DNA of 64,000 nucleotides from Stereum hirsutum FP-91666 SS1 (lineage: Eukaryota; Basidiomycota; Agaricomycetes; Russulales; Stereaceae). Where the stretch lies: positions 507,949-571,948 of the forward strand of contig NW_006763139.1 of the NCBI RefSeq assembly GCF_000264905.1, written 5' to 3'. Shown here in pieces: positions 1 to 12,263 of this stretch; the stretch's first letter is position 1; each line of letters begins with the position of its first letter. The translations under genes were made by a program, and so were the position numbers. The notes beneath the pieces are model-generated. The model was given only the letters and a program-made list of their open reading frames with translations, searched no databases and was not told the DNA's origin.

Positions 1-3000
1 GCCTCGCTCGTCTCGACGCTCCTTGCGCTCATGGACGGCATGGACGGTCGTGGGCAAGTCGTGGTGATCGGAGCGACGAATAGGCCGGATGCGGTCGATC
101 CTGCGTTGAGGAGACCGGGAAGGTTTGATAGGGAGTTTTATTTCCCGTTACCGGATCTGGGGGCGAGGAGAAAAATATTGGGGATTATGACGAAAAAGTG
201 GCAGGGCTGGGAAGAGGGAAGGGAGGAGGATGTGGAAGGGTTGGCGAAGTTGACGAAGGGGTATGGGGGTGCCGATCTGCGGGTATGTTCTAACCATATT
301 TTCTTCACAGCTACCTTGGTCGAAAACTAACACTGACGACTCTTCGTAGGCGCTGTGCACTGAGGCTGCTCTGAATGCGGTGCAGAGACGGTACCCGCAG
401 ATTTACAAGTCGAACGATAGGTTGCTACTTAAACCAGAGACCATCGGTATCGAGCTCAGAGACTTCATGATCTCAGTCAAGAGTAAGTTTCCTATTTTCT
501 GTCGCTCTTGCACTCCATCTAAATTCGACGCATATTTTACGTTCAGAAATTGTTCCGTCGTCCGCACGTTCATCATCGTCCGTCGCCGCACCACTGCCAA
601 CACAATTCGTCCCATTATTGTCGGAGGCGCTGGACAGAGTCAAGGAGGTCCTCACGAAGGTTATGCCACTCAGTAAGAAGCGCACAGCGTTGGAAGAAGC
701 AGAGTGGGAGGATGTGGAAGGCGACGGGACGTTGGCGCGGGAGCTTATGCTGCAATGTACGTTAAATTCTGTGTTTGCTACCAGCGACTCTGGTTTGTTG
801 TCTACGACCGTTGCTGACATGCCGGATCTATTCAGCCATGGAAACGCTCCGTGTCTACCGCCCAAGGATCGTGCTGCATGGGCCATCCGGGATGGGGCAA
901 CAATACGTGGGGACTGCCACGCTGCACCATCTTGAGGGTTATCATGTTCAAAATTTGGACCTGGGCACTCTGATGGGCGATGCGACCAGGGTGAGTTCAT
1001 AATGCCCCCTTCTTGATACATTGATTAACTCGCTCATGTATGCATACAATTCCGAAGACTGTTGAAGCGGGCATCGTACAACTCTTCGTTGAGGCCAAGC
1101 GACTACAACCATCGATCATTTACATCCCCTCCCTCGCTGGTTGGTGTGCCGCTGTTCCCGAGACATCACGCAGTACGGTTCGGGCCATGCTCGACACACT
1201 CTCGCCTACCGACCCCATCCTTCTCCTCGCCGTAGTCGATGGCCCATTCCTCTCCCTCCCTAGAGATGTTCGTGCGTGGTTCGGCTCCACACGCGAGAAC
1301 CGCATCGACTTCCGATCACCGACTCAAGCACAGCGAGATGCCTTCTTCCAAGGTCTGCTGGATGACGTCAAGAGGAAACCGATTGAGTTCCCAGACGGAG
1401 TGAAGAGGAAGAAGAGGGTGCTAGAGGAGTTGCCGATAGCGCCGCCTTTAGAGCCTAGGAAGCCTACGGTGGCGGAGTTGGCAGTGCAGGAGGAGCAGGA
1501 TGCCAGGTTGATTACGTTGTTGAGGTATAGGCTTGGTCCCATTTTGACGGAACTGAAGAGGAAGTTCAAGAGGTTTACGAAGCGAGCAGTTGTAAGTTTT
1601 TCTAACTTTCTCTTACTCTCAGAGTGTAGTGTCTAATCAGCTTACTTCTTCTCAGGAGGAGTATCAGTTTGATGACGACGATTTGGTCACACCGCCGCAA
1701 GAACCTGCTGCCCCTGCTCCGCCCCCTGTTCCTACCGTCGAGGCCGTCACTACGACAATCGAGATCGAGACGGAACCGAACGGAGTCGTTGAACACATGC
1801 ACCAAGATCACACAGAGGTCACCGTTCGTCCCCCTGAGACTGTCGAATACGAACAGGCTCAGCAGATGATCAGCTTGCCGCCGCCACCAGCCCCCGAATC
1901 AGCCCCAGACCCTAGTCTTCCACCACGGCCCAAGTTGTACAATATGGATCTCGAACGCATGCATCTTGAGCTGTACAAGAACAGGTACCTCACTCCTCAT
2001 GACTTCCTGGACGATGTCGGAAAGATGGTGCATAACGCCGAAGTCAGGATGTACGAGGACCCGGAGAGGCTCCATAGGGCTCAGGCGATGTATACTGCTA
2101 CCGAGGTCAGTGTACAGGAGTTCGAGCCTGGGTTCAGGTTGGAGTGTGAGCGGATGGCAGGGAGGGAGAGACAGAGGAGGCAGGAGAGGAAGGAGCAGAG
2201 ACGAGAGCAGAAGCGCCAGGAGGAGCAGGCTGCGGCCCGACGGAGTGGGAGCGTGCTTGACGGTGACCACCCCGGTGTGCGGAGAAGTGGGAGGAATAAC
2301 GGAAAGGAACCGGAGATGACGCTTACCGACCCTTTGCTACTCGAGAGGAAGCTCAAGCGCCAGAGGTCTCGTGGAGGCAGTAATGATTCGAAAGAATCAG
2401 GGGAAGACAACGTGGATGGAGGGCGGGGTAACAAGAGGTCAAGGGTCGCGAGCGAAGATCCTTTGAATATCGGTGCCGGGCCGTCGTCGTTGGACCAAGG
2501 CGCGAACACTCACAATTCGAACGTGCACTGGGCGGACGATGCATCAGCTCCTGCGCTTCCGCAAATTAACGACACGTTCGGCGCCACCTTACCCAACGGA
2601 GACGTTCTTGCCCTAGAGCCCGATAAGGCCACGACGCCTCTTGCACAAATGAGCGGGTTTGACCCATCATTATTGAATCCTGCCTCCCCCGCACAGCCTC
2701 AGAGATACTTCACTACTCCTCGAGACGGACAAGAACTCCCTCCCATCCCATCTTCCTTCGATAATACTCCTCAGCCTACACCATCGCTACAACCTTCGAC
2801 CAGTTCCAGCCAACCAGCCTTCCCTTTCCAACAACGAGTCGACCAAAACTATCCCATGCCATCCAACTCGGCTACTCCCCAGCCTCAGGCATCGACTTCC
2901 ACTGGACCTCCCTCAACCGCAGAACAGCCGGCTGCTTCGCCGTCCCATCAAATTGACCCGTCCCTGGGCATCTCCGAAGTCGAACCACAACTTCCACATG

Positions 3001-3266
3001 AATCCATGGAGGTTGACCGGGCACCGACACCATTGCCCGACTTCCATCTTCCAGAGTATGAACTCGACATCCTGCGTCGCGAGCTGAGAGACGAGACCAG
3101 CTCGTTATCGGTGGAGCAGCTGGAGCAGTTGAGGGCCATGTGTCTCGGCACGGTATGGCGCAGAAGATCAGAGTGGGATAGGGCCGAGATGGTAAAGGAG
3201 TTAAGAGATGTCGTCAGGGAGTTTGTAGAGGAGGTGAGGATGGACATGGATGAGGATGGGATGTGA
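1..3266 (+). CDS. Yta7/ATAD2/Abo1-type AAA+ ATPase with bromodomain (5' end missing)
   Basis: Chromatin-associated AAA+ protein of the Yta7/ATAD2 family, which in other fungi acts in histone H3-H4 and nucleosome dynamics. The window opens inside AAA domain 1: sensor-1 ATNRPDAVDPALRRPGRFDR (about 75-135) with its arginine fingers is visible, while its Walker A lies upstream of base 1. The second AAA domain (about 840-1340) is degenerate: its P-loop reads GPSGMGQQ, with the Walker A lysine replaced by Gln, and no DE Walker B follows IIYIPSLAGW. This matches the inactive second ring of the family. A divergent bromodomain follows (about 1935-2160, LYNMDLERMHLELY). It lacks the acetyl-lysine-binding Asn (YE instead of YN after NAEVRM). 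A long acidic, Pro/Ser-rich tail ends at TGA 3264-3266. At least five short introns interrupt the gene. Family assignment is firm; exon edges are approximate. Confidence 0.88.
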
Positions 3267-3652
3267 GACGGCATTCAATTTTGGTTATGTTATGACTAAA
3301 TGTGGCGGAGTGGAGTGTACTTGCATGATTATCTCGCCGTCGATTTCTTGTTCTTTGCTGCCTGAGTCTGTACTTTAAATACCACATGTTGAATTGTTCC
3401 CATTCTCTGCTTTCTTTCAATGATGTACCTGCTCACGTAGTGTCTGTGTGGTATCTCAATGGCAGAATGCCCGAAATTCTACCTCAACATTTACATGGGT
3501 TGCGCCAATTCCAGGGAACCAATCAAAGCGGAGTTCAAAGGCCACGCACTCGCCGCCCGACACCTCCGTCAGACCTCGTCAGCCTCTTCGCCAAAGGGAA
3601 CCACCACTTTCAATTTGACTCGTGCCCCGGTCTGTCTGTAACTCTCTTCAGT

Positions 3653-5559
3653 ATGGCAGACACAGTGAATTCCGGATCTGATGGAATCATGGAGCTCTTG
3701 GAGCAAAAGGATGAGGAAATCGCAAAGCTTAGGGTTCGAGTAGCTGAACTTGAAGACATGTTAATGAAGTCGAGCGAGGACGTTAGGAGTTTGACAGCAG
3801 AATCGGAACTTGCAGTGAGTGCATGTCCATTGTTGTCACAATATCAGGAGAGATACACGACCACAAATTGACGTACGTCCGTCGTCTAGAAACGCACCAG
3901 GAAACGGTATGTATGATTTAGATGGCTTCATCATTCCTCGGCAAAAACCTTCGAGCTCACCGGCCCATTCTAGTGCACCCAAAAAGGAAGAGGAAGATAA
4001 CAAACCAGCGAAGCGCGTGAAACACGAACATAATGCCGTCAGGCCACCGTCACCTTCGAGCTCTGGCAAGCGACTTATGAGTGCGGCACCACTCGCAGAT
4101 CATCCGATCGCTGAAAGGTACTTATTAGTGACTGGGCTACCTATATCATCGAGGCCGTTCGTGTCTCATCAGGAGTAGTGCCGCCGTTCGTGCAGCTTCT
4201 GAAGATATAGTCGATGCAATACTCGAGCCGGATAATAACGACGATGATCCCATCCCTGCTTCTCGTGGGCCACCTCGAGAGGTTTCTGAAGAAATCACAA
4301 GTTGCGTATCTCTACACAACTATTGTATGGATGGGTAGGCAGACTGACTCGACGAGGTGTACTCTTAGTTATCGATGCTCCAGCTTTATCTCGTCCTCCT
4401 CGCGGCGTCTCTAAACCAGCACCTAAAATCAAGCGGGAGACCATTGACGTGGACTCTCTTCCTGATAATTCTGCTCCACAGAAAGATGAGCAGGTAGGTC
4501 CATTCGCTATATTGCCCGTAGATTGCCACATTTTTAACACAATTTTCGCAGGCCTTCGTACGGAAGTTTGAGGTCAAGAAAGACACAGAGCTCGTCGGGA
4601 CATCTATCACAAGCCGCATCGAGAAGATCGCTTCCCGTCCAGTCCCTGTGACGTTAGACCCTGAACTTCGCTGGAGATCCTTTTCTCGGCAAACGTTCCT
4701 AAGCCCTTGTTTTGGTGGCTCTCCTCAAGACCCGTGTCCTGGAATCGCAGCGCAGAGGGTCGCAGACCACGGCCACAAGTACTGGTTGTTTGTTAACCCC
4801 CTGTTCCATCCCAATGCACCAAGCCAGCCAGGAGATCACGGAGCGTGGTTCGAGTTTGATACCCTTGCCAACGAACTGGACGATTTGAGCCATGTACGGC
4901 ATGGATTTGTTCGGATGAAGGCCGACGAATGGCTCTATGTAGGGGAGTTGGAAGGTGTTTTAACCGAACCTTTGACACCGACGGAATGGATGATGCAACC
5001 ACAAAAGGCTCGTTCAAATTTCTTTGACATAGTAGTAATTGTACGACTACTAATGACATTGAATACAGGTCAGACAGTCGTGGTGCTCCAACCTCGCAAT
5101 AAAGCCTTGGGGCACACAAGTCAGGGCGGCTGTTCATCTTGAGAAACAACTCCATCGAAAGCCTACTGCGAAAGAGCTTCAAGTCGCAATCAAGAATAAG
5201 ACGATGGACTACAAAGACGTCACCCCTGCTGAAATCATGGCCGCGTATGACAACGACAAGCAGGTAAACATTTGCCTCGAGATCAATCGTGTATCCCACT
5301 CATCGGTCTTATTGCTGTTCAGCGCTTTGCTGTCGTCGTTTTGAAATGTGTGGGATATGATGAAGACTTTCAGCGGGAGCTTGTTCGGAAGTTCGAAACA
5401 TGGGTACCGCCGTCTTCGACCAAGAAGTCGAAGTCTAAAGGGAAGACGGTGAAAGATACCAAGAAGAATGAGAGTGGTAATGTTACTGACGAAGACAATG
5501 CTCCTGAAGAACGGGTGTATGTTCCTAGGGGCACCACTAGCAGGCCCAGAGCTCGTTAA
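3653..5559 (+). CDS. Uncharacterised nuclear-looking protein, paralog 1 (probable DUF6697 family)
   Basis: Function unknown. It is paralogous to the genes at 55158-57042 and 57424-59104. The start ATG 3653 opens a short coiled coil (ELLEQKDEEIAKLRVRVAEL) absent from the other two. A tiny basic exon (3890-3906, KRTRKR) leads into KRVKHEH and later PKIKRETID, both of the sumoylation form psi-K-x-E. The conserved domain runs from about 4550: VTLDPELRW, FGGSPQ, then DEWLYVGELEG...PLTPTEW. A helical segment (KPTAKELQ...PAEIMAAYD) and VLKCVGYDEDFQREL follow. The C-terminus is acidic (NVTDED) and ends in VPRGTTSRPRAR before TAA 5557-5559. All three paralogs share this order of parts. The DUF6697 name is from memory. 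Seven or so short introns; boundaries approximate. Confidence 0.72.
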
Positions 5560-7400
5560 TGGTACACTGATTTTTGGCAGGTTTCATCTGCAGGGAGGTC
5601 GATACACATTTTTCTGTGATTCGATCAATACGAGTCGTTGAACGTCAAAGCTTTACAGATGCAAGATAAGATACCTCATTTAGATGACGTTTATATAGAA
5701 GCGCTCACGGTGCTACCTTCGTAAAGATAAGTACTTGCCCTGAGGGTTGGACTGTGAACCCCGGTCTATGCTACTCATCCGCCGGCTACACACGTGGACT
5801 AATCGTGAGTACCGGCATTCCCACCAAGCGCCATGTCCATTGCAAATTGGCGGACTTTGAAAGATGCCGGGCAAGCCGCACGCCATTTCGACGCGGGCCA
5901 CAGCAAGACTCACCGATTTGGCTGGGTGGCACCTATGTACGAGACCAGTGCGCGTCTAGGGCAAGGTACACCCCACCTGTAAATCTCATAAATTCTGAGA
6001 TATTATTTTACGTTCATTCACTTCATTTGGTTGCGACAGAATTTTTTCACTCTCCTCGAGTGATTTTATATGAGTGTACAGTCCGTCGTGTAGCTCGTTC
6101 ACGCTAAAATTAGAAACTTCTGTCGCGACCAAACGGAAGAAAAGTATTTTAGATGATTTTATGTGTAGCTATATCGAGTGTCACTATGCACATTGTTGCC
6201 TTTGTTGTGTTGCATGTTCAGTAAGTGACAGCCTGCAGCCACTCGGCTACGGCAGTAAGCGAGACGCGGCACAGCGGAGTTTGAACCAGCCCGCAATGGG
6301 TGAGTGCCGGTACTCACTAATCGTAAACCATGAACATGCATATCCCTGATAAGCACTCGTGTTCATTCTCCAGCTAGATATACTGATGATAAACCTCGCT
6401 CACCTCGGCCTCGGTCAACGGTCAGCGTAAGCTCTTTCTTGGACGTCTATCTTTGGACAACATTCCACATCAGTACAGGCGTCCTCTGACCATGATCTCG
6501 TATACGCTTTACATCGACGGACACCAATCTCGAGGATACTTCCAACACCTCCGCAAATACGCGAATTACTGGATCCTACAAGCCGAGATTCTACGGGGCA
6601 CGTTCTATTTTTATCGGGTTCAACACTTCCGGGAAGGATCTATGTGAGCACGTGTGCCGTTCGATGTTTTGAAAGGCTATCGTTCATCCATTCTTGGCTC
6701 AGAGATACCTGGAACCGGCCCTATCGGTTCGTTCGTGGAAGCCGAAATGGGCGAACTACAAAGTAAGCTCCACTAGATCAACGTTCCCAGTCAGGCCTTT
6801 TCTTGCGAAGAAGAAGAAGAACTTCTGACGAGTTCACTACCTCCACAGCACCACCACCAGCAATAGAAAGTTGTGGTTGGATCTCTTTGGCAGTAAAACA
6901 ATATTCGCCGCTTTCTATCCTCTCCCATTTAAACCTGCTCTTTACAGATGCTACAGAGGTTCCAATTAACGTTAAACGATTGGTCCGAATCGCTTCGGCG
7001 ATTGAAGCATTCTGACTTAATGCCAACTTCGCTTGGTATTTTCCGACGCTCACTCGTAGGGATTTTCCACCGCAACGATGATTGGACGGCGAAAAGATTT
7101 ATTTTCTCCAGATCCTCCGATACCCGTATGAGCTCATTCTATCCAGGAGTTTATGCAACAATGGTTCGTCAAGTCAGACAAACTGCTACTACCCTTCCGC
7201 ACGAGTCCGTACGACATTCCAAGGCCTGACCTGACCTGTAGCTCACAAATTGTGTGTCTTGCACCCGTCACCAGGTCTAAATCTGACATTCGCGCTCGAT
7301 ACATTGATTGACCTAAAAATCGGAGCCTCCTAGCCTTGCTCTTACATTCTCCTACAACAATCCCTCTTCGACTCAGAATTTCCGCACCGACTTTCCGATC
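5560..7400. other. Gene-poor interval with coding-like scraps
   Basis: I find no gene model I can defend. A 49-codon ORF (5833-5982, +, MSIANWRTLKDAGQAARHFD) has a protein-like composition. Stretches at about 6520-6650 and 7080-7230 give protein-like phrases (YKPRFYGARSIFIGF; IQEFMQQWFVKSDKLLLPF), but these are broken by stops and do not join through credible introns. The interval could hold a decayed gene. I recognise no family, terminal repeat or transposase motif. Confidence 0.25.
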
Positions 7401-8273
7401 CTAAGGTGGCCTAGCCCCCACGGACAAAGTACCCGGGGCCGTCTTCTTCACCGCCTCGAGCCCATCCATCAAGTCCATCCACCCTTTCAACCTCGGCGAC
7501 AAAACTTCTCCCTCAGGCGTAGCCCTCAAGTCCGCGAGGAGCGGGAACAAGAAGAAGTCCGCCCATGTGACCTTCTTGCCGAAGACAAAGCCGTCGGGAG
7601 CCATAAGCTTTTCGATTTTCGAGAGGAAAAACTTGAGCCTGTCTACCCCTTCCTTGATGTTCGACCTGACCTCGGCGTCTGAAAGCTTAGCTTCGTCAGT
7701 GGCTGCAACGCGCTTTTTGACGCAGCCACCCTCGACGATGGGAAATCCTATGACAGACGGAGACAAGCATAGAGATCAGTAATCTATCACGCCGTAAGAC
7801 CATATAGCTCGACAGCAGAAGCAAGGAAGACGAAGCAACGAGAGTTACCAAACGCGCCAGAGAGACTGACAAACTCCCACATTTTCTCCGGGATGATGGC
7901 ATCAGCAGGTGCACCGTTGGCGACCGCCTCCTCGACGTCTAGATGAAGGGTCGGTTCTGGATGGATTCGATCTATGTATCGCGCAATGGCTTGGGACTCG
8001 CGCAATTTCAGATCGACTTTCTTGCCGTTGATGTCGTGGATGACGAGGGTGGGAAGGAATCCGAAAGGATGGTACTCATCCGCGGTCTCGCTGTGAGGTG
8101 TGACTCTGACCTGGTTGTACTCGACACCTAGTACGACATATTGTCAGGTGTATCGTCAGTAGAAGATCAGATCGCGTCAGGCCTAGAGGCGTACCTTTGT
8201 GCACCAGACCAAGTGTGATGGAACGGGTGAAAGTGCTGAAGGGAGTGCCGATGATGGTGTATAGAGGAGCCAT
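7401..8273 (-). CDS. Glutathione S-transferase
   Basis: Soluble GST-type enzyme conjugating glutathione or reducing electrophiles in the cytosol. ATG at 8273 gives MAPLYTIIGTPFSTFTRSI, the first beta-alpha unit of the thioredoxin fold, with Ser/Thr in the usual catalytic-loop position. FGFLPTL (cis-Pro) and ESQAIARYID (gamma-glutamyl-binding Ser and helix 3) follow. The all-helical C-terminal domain includes FFLSKIEKLM and the capping region VTWADFFLFPLLADL. Three exons: the first junction is AAAG|gtacgc at about 8193, and a second intron lies near 7767-7850. The stop is TAG at 7401-7403. It resembles the fungal phi/Ure2-like group more than the theta group, but the class is not certain. Confidence 0.85.
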
Positions 8274-9052
8274 GTCGTCGAGAGGCGGCGTTCTCACGGG
8301 CTGCCAAAGGCTGACGCTTATAAGTAGGCCCTGTCATGTGCATAGCGCCCGTATGCTTACATTTAACTTCTCATGCCCTTGGGACCAAAGCTAGGAAGTT
8401 AGGCAAAAGTTGGGCGTACAGGAGAAGATGGAGTGGGACAAGGCCTGAGCGGAGATCGACCCCTATTGCTCCTGCTTTTCGAGCCCGCGGCGAAGTTTCA
8501 GACTCCGCGAGCCTAAATTACGTGAAAGTACCGGACTCCGGCTCGCATCTACTTGCGACATTCCACCCCGAATACGATGCAAGCATTCGCCAGGACTCAT
8601 CTGACTGCATTTGACGCAGCCTGAGAAAGGAGCAGGCCGTGCATGCAACATCCTCCCGAAGACATCGGAGGGCTAGAAAACGTTTGTCGACGTGACCAGG
8701 CGCCGACGGCGGATTGAGATGCATGACCCAAAGTGGCCACACGTTCTTAGTACCCATGTCATGGCGCAACGATTTCCCTGAGAGAGATTTGCATACTGCC
8801 TTTTGATGGAAGATGTTCAACCTTGAAGTGCACCATCTCAGACCATCTCGTGTTCACCACCAAATCAAGCTAGCTAGTACATTAAATAGGCTTGGGAAAC
8901 AGCTGACTGCCGTTACGAACATAAAACAATACAGATCCCCTAGGACAGCACTTCGGAACTATTGGGCATACAGACTAAGCGGCGCCAGAGTCAGTCCGAC
9001 ATGACGTGGAAATCTTACGAGAGAACGCACCATGCAAAATTACAATGGCAGA
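8274..9052. other. Intergenic, nothing recognised
   Basis: Upstream region of the GST gene and downstream region of the YqcI/YcgG-family gene. Only short overlapping open frames are present, with no supported exon, repeat or RNA gene. Confidence 0.4.
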
Positions 9053-10176
9053 TCAGCGAGCAGCGGAAGAGGAGCTCAGTTTCGAGAATGGGCAGGCCGC
9101 CGGGATGTTTTCGTCCAACAGGAAGTACTGCTGCGCCTCTCTAGAGCCCTCGTCGCCGTAGTTCTTCAGTTCCGGACTGACCGGGATGGGGTCGTACTTC
9201 TTGAGCAACCCTCTGACCTTACCCAACGACGCAGCGCGTTTAGCTTCGGAGCTGAAGAGGACGCTGTAGAACGCCAAGATAAATATCAGATCAGATCACA
9301 ATTGACGGGGACGATGGCCCGGGAGAGAAACGGAGACTTACTCGAAGATCCACTTGGGTTGGAAAACGATAGTGACCCCCGGTGCATGACGCGAGCGACG
9401 AACCTGATGGGCAGGTGTCTGAATGACACTGAACATCGCCTCGCCCGCGAAACAGAGGCACCACTTGTCCGTATCGATATCCTTCGGGATGTTCTCCGGC
9501 CATGGCTTGGGATCCAGCTTTGCGATGCCGTCAAGCATCTTCCAGTACGCGTCGTTGTACTCATCCATCGGCCTCGGGTTGTTAGTCTTCTTCGCAAGGA
9601 GAACGAGGGAGGTGTTGGGACCGTGGTTGCGAGAGGTCGGAAGGTAAAGAGAGAGCATGTGGGCGAGTTGTTCAATGTGGCGCTGATCGGAAAGGTCGTC
9701 GGAGTCGATGAATGTGTAGACTTGATCGTCAGCTTTGTAGCCCTTCGTGGCGTAGATGCAGGGGAAAATGAGGTCATCGTCGAGGAGGACCTTGGTGTAG
9801 TCGTCGTAAGCATCGCGCTGCCAGGAGCCGGGCTTGAAGAGCTCCTCGACCTCCGTTCTAGGATCGTTCATCAGCGATGCAGAATGTAGAGAATATTAGT
9901 AGACGCATTTACCTTGTGAGAGGACGGTTAGGGATTTTGCTTGCGGTGTTGGCCGTCAACGCGCCCTGGTTTTGTACCTATAATCATAAAACAAATGTCC
10001 TTATCAGATATGCTGAGCGCTGAAACGATAGTGAATTATGGGCTCACAAAGAGGCGTGAAAAGGGCTCTTTGGTAGAGCCGAACAAGGTACCGAGGGCGA
10101 ATCCAGCAAGGGAGGCAGAGATAGCGACAGAGCCGGTACTACTGGTGATGGTGGAGAAGAGGACGTTGGAGGCCAT
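9053..10176 (-). CDS. YqcI/YcgG-family protein
   Basis: Member of the YqcI/YcgG family (biochemical function unknown), known from bacteria and many filamentous fungi. ATG 10176 gives a small, Ser/Ala-rich N-terminus with a short hydrophobic stretch (VAISASLAGFALGTLFG). A second exon (about 9900-9965) joins at TTT|GTA and ends ACA AG|, meeting the third exon at R-T-E-V-E-E-L-F. Family hallmarks follow in order: FPCIYATKG, FIDSDDL, DPKPWPENIPKD, KWCLCFAGEAMFSV, the invariant TPAHQVRRSR and FQPKWIFE. The C-terminal exon reads KKYDPIPVSPELKNYGDEGS and ends at TGA 9055-9053. The whole body lies opposite a 285-codon plus-strand open frame that is only a shadow. The N-terminal segment could be a membrane anchor or organelle signal; that part is inference. 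Confidence 0.82.
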
Positions 10177-10281
10177 GTTTTACGATGTCGAAGAGGTAGT
10201 AGAGGAGTGGTAGGGAGAAGTGGATTCCGGGTGTAAAAGCCCTCGAGTTGTGCTGTACTTTCTGGGCATCCTTCTGGGTCT

Positions 10282-10289
10282 TTTATATG
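10282..10289 (-). promoter_or_regulatory. TATA box of the YqcI/YcgG-family gene
   Basis: TATAAAAG on the minus strand, about 106 nt upstream of the ATG at 10176. This is a usual core-promoter distance for a fungal gene once a short leader is allowed for. Sequence match only. Confidence 0.4.
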
Positions 10290-12263
10290 CTGGTCTTTAA
10301 ATGATTCAGAAAAAGAAATACGTTGTGAGAATGCAGAAGTGCCACCCCTCGCCGGCGCCCCCCGGAACAGACGTGCCAACGGTCACATAGCCACCTAAGT
10401 GATCAACGACCGTAGTCCGCGTGCGCGGACATAGCACGAAGAATGGTTCAAGAAGATGTACAGGTGATGCCACAAAGCTGCAGTGCAGATGGCGCGAAGC
10501 AGCCGTATTCGCAATACGAAAACTTTGTGTAAACGCTCAAGCTGGTGTCGAGCATACCGAGCGTACGAAAAAGACATCACGTCTTGACGCCCATGCTGTT
10601 GTGTGTCATTTTTTCCGGTCATTTGGTTTCGAAGACGAGGCACTGCACACTGAGCACAAGTACTTTTCGCCCATCTAGCAAAGTAGGGCTGAAAGGACAC
10701 ATTTCAGACACATAGATCACAGAAAGGAGGCTCAGATCGACTGTTGATTGGCTGAGGCCCTCACATCTGGGCTTCTGCACGTCAAGGACTCCTAAACTGC
10801 TACGAAAAGTCACTCATCGAAACCGCTGAGGACCTGACGGAATGAAATTTTCAGACCCACGATGTTCGTGCGCTGCTGACGAAGTCCGACCCTGCGCATC
10901 TATTCTGGAGAGCACGTAGTTGCTTCAGGCCATCGTCGAGTCGTAGAGATCATGAAAACCCTAGCAGTAGTGGGACCTACCGTTATGCTCGATATATTGT
11001 CGAAACGTAATCCTCTGTGATTTGCGTCTTCTTGGAGCATCCCGGATCAAATCACGGGTGCCGAAAACCTGGGGCTGACATTCGAATCCGCACTCCCGAG
11101 TGCCAATGCGTGCTGCGTGAAAAAAATGGCGTTGGTCAACAAAACAACGTATAACGGCACTATGAACTCCTTTCATATGCTGCCGCGGCCAGATGTCTCA
11201 AAACCAGGGTGGATCGGAACAGACGGCCACACAACAAAGAAAGCTGACGAAACCATATGCTGGCATGAAGATCAACTCTCATATGCTCGTGAGTATGAGC
11301 ATAAACGCGCAGCAAGTTGCGGGGCGTTTTGGGGGAGGGCTGCACTATGCATCTCCACATGTGAGCTATGCATATTCAGCTTTTCCGAGCATGTTGTGAG
11401 GAGCTTAGAAGCCAAATACGCTTGCAATACGCTTCCTTCAAGTTCGTATGAAGGGACCCGGCGGGAGTGGGGGTAAGTATAGGTCATTGAGGAGTTATTT
11501 TTGGTCAGAATTCCACAGACAGGAGACGAAGAGTATGGTCATGCGTAACGATACAGTTGTGGCATCGTAGCAATTGGATGGTCGGAAGCCGACTCGGAAT
11601 CGCACTTCGCAGAAGACTTCGATGGGAATCAAAATTATGAGAGCAAGGTGGAGAACATACTTTGCCTTCGAAGTCGAGGACAGCTTCTCAGAGAAGCTTT
11701 GACTTCAGTTTTGGCTTGAGCAAGGTCCCTGGTGCACGAAGGTAGAGGAGAAAAGACGGCACCATTAGAACGTGACTACGGTGAACACGCATCAGCAAAC
11801 ATTCCCACGCCGGGAAATGCCGGTATAACGTGAAGTAGAACATCTTCTTCCCCCTGATGTCAACGACACATCCCCTTTGCTCGCTTCATCACCTCCTAAC
11901 AGGCCGACAGTAACGGAACAGAACGTAAGTCAAGCCTGAATCCAATCAAAGCATGACCATTGCAGCTGCTGATGGAAGCCCGACGGAAACAAGATGGAAA
12001 ACGCTTTGCCAGCGGTGACACACAACCCGCTCATCCTTGGCTCGATCAGGCTCGATCCTATATGGAGCAAATTCACTACGCTTAGTCTTCGTGTCGTTTC
12101 GACCCTGAAGGAAATAGTTTGCACTGTGGCTGTTTCAAACGAAGCCTTCAGCCCATATTCGCCCTGGCGATCTGCACATGACCCACGCGCTTTTATAGAA
12201 AGTCATTCGGTACCATGAAGGACGGACACTGCTCTGCCTCGGACTTCTCACACAGTCGCCAGC
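10290..12263. other. Intergenic, nothing recognised
   Basis: Two kilobases between the divergently transcribed YqcI/YcgG-family gene and the catalase gene. Open frames up to 119 codons exist (for example 11117-11476), but none shows family motifs, a signal peptide or plausible splicing. It probably contains both promoters. Confidence 0.4.

Noticed and set aside
6500..6660. Resemblance of a fragment (GARSIFIGFNTSGKDL) to a P-loop/shikimate-kinase start
   Set aside because: No GxxGxGK motif is present and stops interrupt both sides; too weak to name.
9032..9889. 285-codon plus-strand open frame
   Set aside because: It is antisense to the YqcI/YcgG coding exon, which has family motifs; the plus frame has none.
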